Assembly (NCBI GenBank): GCA_036346405.1
Contig: CM070566.1
Location: 48,673,268-48,737,267 of the forward strand
Length of the DNA stretch: 64,000 bases
Direction: 5' to 3'
Source: Phyllostachys edulis
Taxonomy: Eukaryota > Streptophyta > Magnoliopsida > Poales > Poaceae
Under the pieces are notes generated by a model, which worked only from the letters and a program-made list of their open reading frames with translations, had not been told where the DNA came from and did no database searches. This document shows positions 60,001-64,000 of the stretch, piece after piece. Both the position numbers and the translations under genes were made by a program. Position 1 is the stretch's first letter; each line of letters begins with the position of its first letter.

Positions 60001-60217
60001 GAATGTTAGAAGAAATTTTTGAGGTAATTTAATATGTATACAAATTATTTCATATGAATATTGCTTTTGCATTCGCTTAATCGCTTATTAGTAACATTTT
60101 ATATATGTGTGTATATATACTACCAATGGGTAGTACTAGTAGTATTATCATGTTTATATAAAAAGGCCCAAAATTTTAGCTTCGTTCTAGGTCAAAAAAA
60201 ACTCAGGACCGGCCCTG
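57046..60217 (+). mobile_element. hAT transposon of the ZMYM1-like type (decayed, near full length)
   Basis: The right terminus, read in reverse, is CAGGGCCGGTCCTGAG. The left terminus is a related TGAGCCGGCCTGAG at about 57046. Direct repeats AGCAAGTC (57038-57045) and AGCAAGTG (60218-60225) form an 8-bp target duplication with one mismatch. The 3.2-kb interior holds a transposase relic on the + strand. Left-end placement is less certain than the right. Confidence 0.75.
57532..60022 (+). pseudogene. hAT transposase, ZMYM1/TTF-type family
   Basis: The relic starts near ATGTCATCAAGAAAG (57532), with stops in the N-terminal third. The best frame (58233-59300, 355 codons) contains [60 protein letters not shown] and [18 protein letters not shown], the transposase core of plant zinc-finger-MYM-type-1-like hAT proteins. 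After a frame break, 59309-59587 continues (MDYFETYRNDGFASSMVTA). The dimerisation domain lies at about 59860-60022 (KIVKNYLRSTMSQERLNGL). An in-frame stop after the 355-codon frame and several frameshifts show that it is inactive. Confidence 0.9.
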
Positions 60218-60283
60218 AGCAAGTGGTGTCACAGCTAGCGACTACTTGGTAGCCTTTGATTCTGCGCAAGAACGGAGCAAGAG

Positions 60284-62106
60284 ATGGATGGGAATGTGAT
60301 CATGGCGAGCGCCGCGACGGGGGTGATGAACTCCCTCCTCGCCAAGCTCGCCGCGCTGCTGGGGGAGGACTACAAGATGCACAAGGGCATGAAGTGTGAG
60401 ATCACCTTCCTGAAGGACGAGCTGAGCAGCATGAACGCTCTCCTTGAGAGGCTGGCCGACATGGATGTGCTTGACCCGCAGATGAAGGAGTGGAGGAACC
60501 AGGTGAGGGAGCTGATCTACGACATCGAGGACTGCATCGACGAGTACATGCACCAGCTCTGCCACGAGCCGCAGAGACATGGTGGAATCATGGGATTCTT
60601 CCTTGACTATGTCCAGAAAGTGAAGGAGCTCGTAACTCGCCATGAGATTGCAGAGCAGATTCAAGAGATCAAGGCTCGCATTGTCGAGGCAAGCCACAGA
60701 CGAAAGAGGTACAGGCTTGATGCAGCAGTCAATTCTGGTGGCACCAGTGTGGTGCCCATTGATCGTCGTTTGCCTGCACTCTATGCGGAGTTCGATGGGC
60801 TTGTCGGTATTAATGGTCCGAGGGATGAACTCATTAAGTCAGTGGATGATGGGGATCAGAGGATGAAGGTGGTGTCAATTGTGGGGCCTGGAGGATTAGG
60901 CAAGACTACTCTTGCTAATCAGGTATACCAAAATATTGGAGAGCAATTTGATTGCCGAGCTTTTGTGTCGTCGTCCCAAAATCCTGACATGGGGGGTGAT
61001 CTTTCGAACCATACTCTCTCATGTCAAGAAAGCTCATGTCAAGAAAGATGAGATTGACAGCACCAGATCAGGTGATAAGGAGAGGATTATCAATGAATTG
61101 AGGGATTTCCTAAAGGACAAGAGGTACCTAAGTATGGTAAATTTATTTACACTTTTCATGAACATTTTTGTATTATTTTGATCGGTATTCGAACGTGTTT
61201 GAAACCAAAGGAAATTTTTACCCTGAAATTTACTTTACATATTCGCATGGTATTATTCCGTGTTATTTGAGGCCTAGAGAAATTAAAACCAAATAAAAAA
61301 TTTCGGTTTTGATGAATTTTGTCCAAAAAAATTCGAATTTGCTTGAATTTTGTTTGAATTTGATTTTTTAAAAAAATTTAAAATCCCAAAATTTCACATT
61401 TTTTTGAAAATTTCGGCCGAAATTTTGGCCGAAATTTCTGATTTTCGCGCAAACCGGCCTTACCGGCCCCCTCCGGTAAAAAAATGCCACCGATAAGTTT
61501 TTCCCTATTTGAAACTACCATTTTGAAAGGGAAAGGGAAAATACCAAGAGGTATTTGATCGGTATCTAAATATGGGGGCTACTTTTTTGTTATGATGTGA
61601 AAGGGAAAATACCAATTTATACATTAAATAGTAAATGCTTATCTGAAATGAGCCTATCCTAATAGGAAATAACTAAACAAAAACTAAAATTTAACTTGTC
61701 CAAACTGAATAAGCTTAGAACTCCAATTGGTGAAGTAAGACTGTAAGAGGCTTCCAATCACTTTTCACATTTAGATCATGCATATATCAATATATATGTT
61801 ACAATTGAATCATAACGCTCTTTCATTTGATAGGTATTTAATCGTAATTGACGACATATGGAGTACCGAAGCATGGAAGACTATTAAGTGTGCTTTGCTT
61901 GAAAATACTTTTGGTAGTAGAATATTAGTAACAACAAGAATTACTGCTGTTGCCAAGTCATGTTCCAGCCCTGTGCACTCACTATGATATTGTATATGAA
62001 TTAAGGATGCTAAGTGAAGATTACTCTAAAATGTTATTCTTTAGAAGAATTTTTGGCTCTGAAGATAAATGCCCACATCACCTGAAAGAAGTTTCAATTG
62101 AAATCG
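60284..62106 (+). pseudogene. CNL-type disease resistance gene, frameshifted and truncated
   Basis: Exon 1 runs from ATG 60284 (or 60302, MASAATGVMNSLL) to 61123; a 710-bp intron follows; exon 2 starts at 61834. The N-terminal coiled coil (Rx-N) includes VRELIYDIEDCIDEY, the EDVID-type motif. NB-ARC motifs visible are the P-loop VGPGGLGKTT, RNBS-A-like FDCRAFVSSSQNP, kinase-2 YLIVIDDIW and [14 protein letters not shown]. One extra G in a run at 60991-60996 breaks the frame, and a CACT duplication at 61976-61983 breaks it again before MLSEDYSKMLFFRRIFG. The gene stops at 62106 where a long LTR begins; the rest of NB-ARC and all LRRs are missing. CNLs detect pathogen effectors; this copy cannot. 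Its start lies only 66 bp from the end of an hAT relic. Confidence 0.9.
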
Positions 62107-64000
62107 TGTAACAGCCCATTTTCGGTTCTTGATTTGTAATTGCCGTTTGTCGTTGGAGTTTCAAAACCTATTTCAAATTAATTGTGTATTTGCAAAATTC
62201 TCTAGTTTCTACCTCATTTCAAAAACCGGGTTTCGAATGTTCAGCTTGAATCTCGGTTTCAAATTCAAATTCTCTCTGTTTGGGCTTGGCCCATTTCTTT
62301 TCCTGGGCTCAGCGCTGAGCTGCCCTGGCACGCTCGTGCCCTCTCTACCACACCCCCATGCGCTCATCTACTCCCTTGTCTACTCTGTCCCATCGCCCAC
62401 CTGCCTTTGACCACCGCGCGCCTCTGAGTCTCTCAGCAACTCCCTCCTCCTCTTCTTCGGGCTATAAAAGAGCCCGAGAAACCCCCCCTTCATCTCCTTT
62501 GCCCACCCAACTCTCCCTCTCTATCCCTTGTTGTTGTGGTTTGCCCGAAGCCCCGAGCTCCGAGTTCAAGCCGCCGCACACCTCCTCTCGGTCCTTACTG
62601 CCCCAGTGCAGCCCCCTCTTCTACCTACGTCAATTCGTGTCCCAGAGCTCCCCGGAGCAATCCACTCACCCAATTTCAGTTTTGTTTCACAGGAGCCGCC
62701 GCATTTCCTCTTCTCCTTCAGTCCCGACTGACCCCTTCATCGCCGTCCTCCTTTGCCTTCGACCGCGATCTTCCCCATTGTCGTTTGTCGTCCGCCGACC
62801 TCCTCCAGCCTCTCTCTCGGTCTTGGTGAGTTTCCCCTACCCTGTTCTCTCTCTTGTTCTTTCGACCGCGTCGAGCCGTCGAACCCTTCTTTCGACCGCG
62901 TCGAGCAATCGAATCCTTCTTTCGATCGTGTCGAGCAGTCGAATCCTTCTTTCGACCGCGTCAAGCCGCCGAATCCTTCTTTCGACCACGTCAGAGTAGT
63001 TGAATCCTTCTTTTGACCACGCCGAGTAGTCGAATCCTTCTTTCGACCATGTCAAGTAGTCGAATCCTTCTCGACCACGCCAAGTAGTCGAATCCCTCTT
63101 TCGACCGTGAAGACAGATGAGCAGTACTCGAAACCAAAGCTTTGGAAGCTCCGTTCTCTTCCATTTTAACTCCAAAAATTATGAAATTTATTTCTAAATT
63201 TGTCTAAATTCAAGATCCCCACCGTTGTTCGCCGTACGCCGACCTCCTCCGGCCTCTCTCTCGGTTTTGGTGAGTTCCCTCTGCCCTGTTCTTTCTCTTG
63301 TTCTTTCGACTGCGTCGAGCCGTCGAACCCTTCTTTCGACCGCGCCGAGTAGTTGAATCCTTCTATTGGCCGTGTCGAGCCGTCAAATCCTTCTTTCGAC
63401 TGTCTCGAGCAGTCGAATCCTTCTTTCGACCGCGTCGAGCCATCAAATCCTTCTTTTGACCACATCGAGTAGTCGAATCCTTCTTTCGACCACGTCAGAG
63501 TAGTCGAATCCTTCTTTCGACCACGTCAGAGTAGTCGAATCCTTCTTTTGACCACGCCGAGTAGTCGAATCCTTGTTTAGATCATGCCGAGTAGTCGACT
63601 CCTTCTTTCGACCACGCCGAGTAGTCAAATCCTTTTTTCGTCCACGTCAGAGTAGTCAAATCCTTCTTTCGACCATGTCGAGTAGTCAAATCCTTCTTTC
63701 AACCACGTCGAGTAGTCGAATCCCTCTTTCGGCCGCGAAGTCGGATGAGCAGTACTCGAAACCAAAGCTTTGGAAGCTTTGTTCTCTTCCGTTTTAACTC
63801 CAAAAATTATGAAATTTGTTTATAAATTTGTCTAAATTCAAGATCTTGCTTTTGGCTCTAGTATTATTTAATTGAGAGTTCATTTGTTATTTCTTTAGTA
63901 TTTATTTGTTCTATTTGCTTGTTTACTCCTTTTTCGGTGCGTTCGTCCAAATAGAGTTCGAAGATGTGGGGGATCTCCAGTTCGACCGAGCACAAGACTA
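62107..64000 (+). repeat. Long LTR (plus orientation), runs off the window
   Basis: It begins TGTAACAGCCC directly against the broken resistance gene. A TATA box (GGGCTATAAAAGAGCCC, about 62459-62475) is followed by a C-rich leader. This matches the layout of the other long LTRs in the window, but in + orientation. The open frame at 62358-62999 (213 codons, Ser/Pro-rich) is leader sequence and is not supported as a gene. The right end and the target duplication lie outside the window. Confidence 0.6.
62786..63846 (+). repeat. Duplicated block with a 30-bp minisatellite
   Basis: Two copies of one block (about 62786-63215 and 63224-63846) share a start (GCCGACCTCCTCC, TCTCTCTCGGT) and an end (GAGCAGTACTCGAAACCAAA...AATTCAAGATC). 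Between these lies a minisatellite of about 30 bp, TTCGACCGCGTCGAGCAGTC-GAATCCTTCT. There are about eight units in the first block (62859-63105) and about fourteen in the second (63305-63735). The 30-bp period keeps all frames open over long stretches. Confidence 0.9.

Noticed and set aside
62358..62999. 213-codon Ser/Pro-rich open frame
   Set aside because: It runs from the LTR leader into the 30-bp minisatellite; its repeated tail is a by-product of the repeat period.
62859..63735. CRISPR-like array
   Set aside because: The units are contiguous without unique spacers and the genome is a plant, so this is a minisatellite.

Overview
This window is nuclear DNA of a grass (Poaceae). The evidence is GT-AG introns in every recognisable gene, plant-specific families (SPIRAL1-like, plastid phosphoserine phosphatase, CDPK, CNL resistance protein, plant mobile domain) and grass-type repeats (SMART mini-LTR elements, long TGTAAC...GTTACA LTRs, CACTA, Tourist-like and hAT elements). 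The species cannot be fixed from sequence alone. No bacterial, organellar, tRNA or rRNA features were seen.

Four host genes look intact and could be rebuilt exon by exon: VPS26 of the retromer (+, 12873-19374, 304 aa), a RING-H2 E3 ligase of the Arabidopsis At3g02290 type (+, 30498-36456, 220 aa), a SPIRAL1-like microtubule protein (-, 37721-38297, 112 aa) and plastid phosphoserine phosphatase (-, 40739-43324, 295 aa). They share no pathway; they are ordinary housekeeping and regulatory genes. Two of them carry very large introns created by transposons: a multi-LTR array in VPS26 intron 8 and a 3.5-kb solo LTR in the last intron of the RING gene.

Layout: 1-12500 is repeats (an hAT-like element with an 8-bp target duplication, LTR pieces, a SMART element and a TGGGCC-rich stretch). 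12500-19900 is VPS26 with nested elements. 20600-26430 holds an hAT MITE and a complete but decayed Ty1/copia element. 26646-29589 is a PIF/Harbinger-like element carrying fragments of an Alba gene and a CDPK gene, ending about 100 bp upstream of the RING gene TATA box. 29590-43900 holds the RING, SPIRAL1 and PSP genes.

44230-51440 is the most unusual stretch: plant-mobile-domain (PMD) and GRF-type zinc-finger genes arranged as PMD>, GRF>, <GRF, <PMD, with many local tandem repeats and one exon-intron unit present three times. 51440-56780 is LTR sequence with a CACTA element. 57046-60217 is a decayed hAT transposon of the ZMYM1-like type. It abuts a CNL resistance pseudogene (60284-62106) that has two frameshifts and is cut off by another long LTR. 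That LTR runs to the window end and contains a duplicated block with a roughly 30-bp minisatellite.

Most boundaries of mobile elements rest on direct repeats and inverted termini read by eye. Family names come from recognised motifs, not from a database search.
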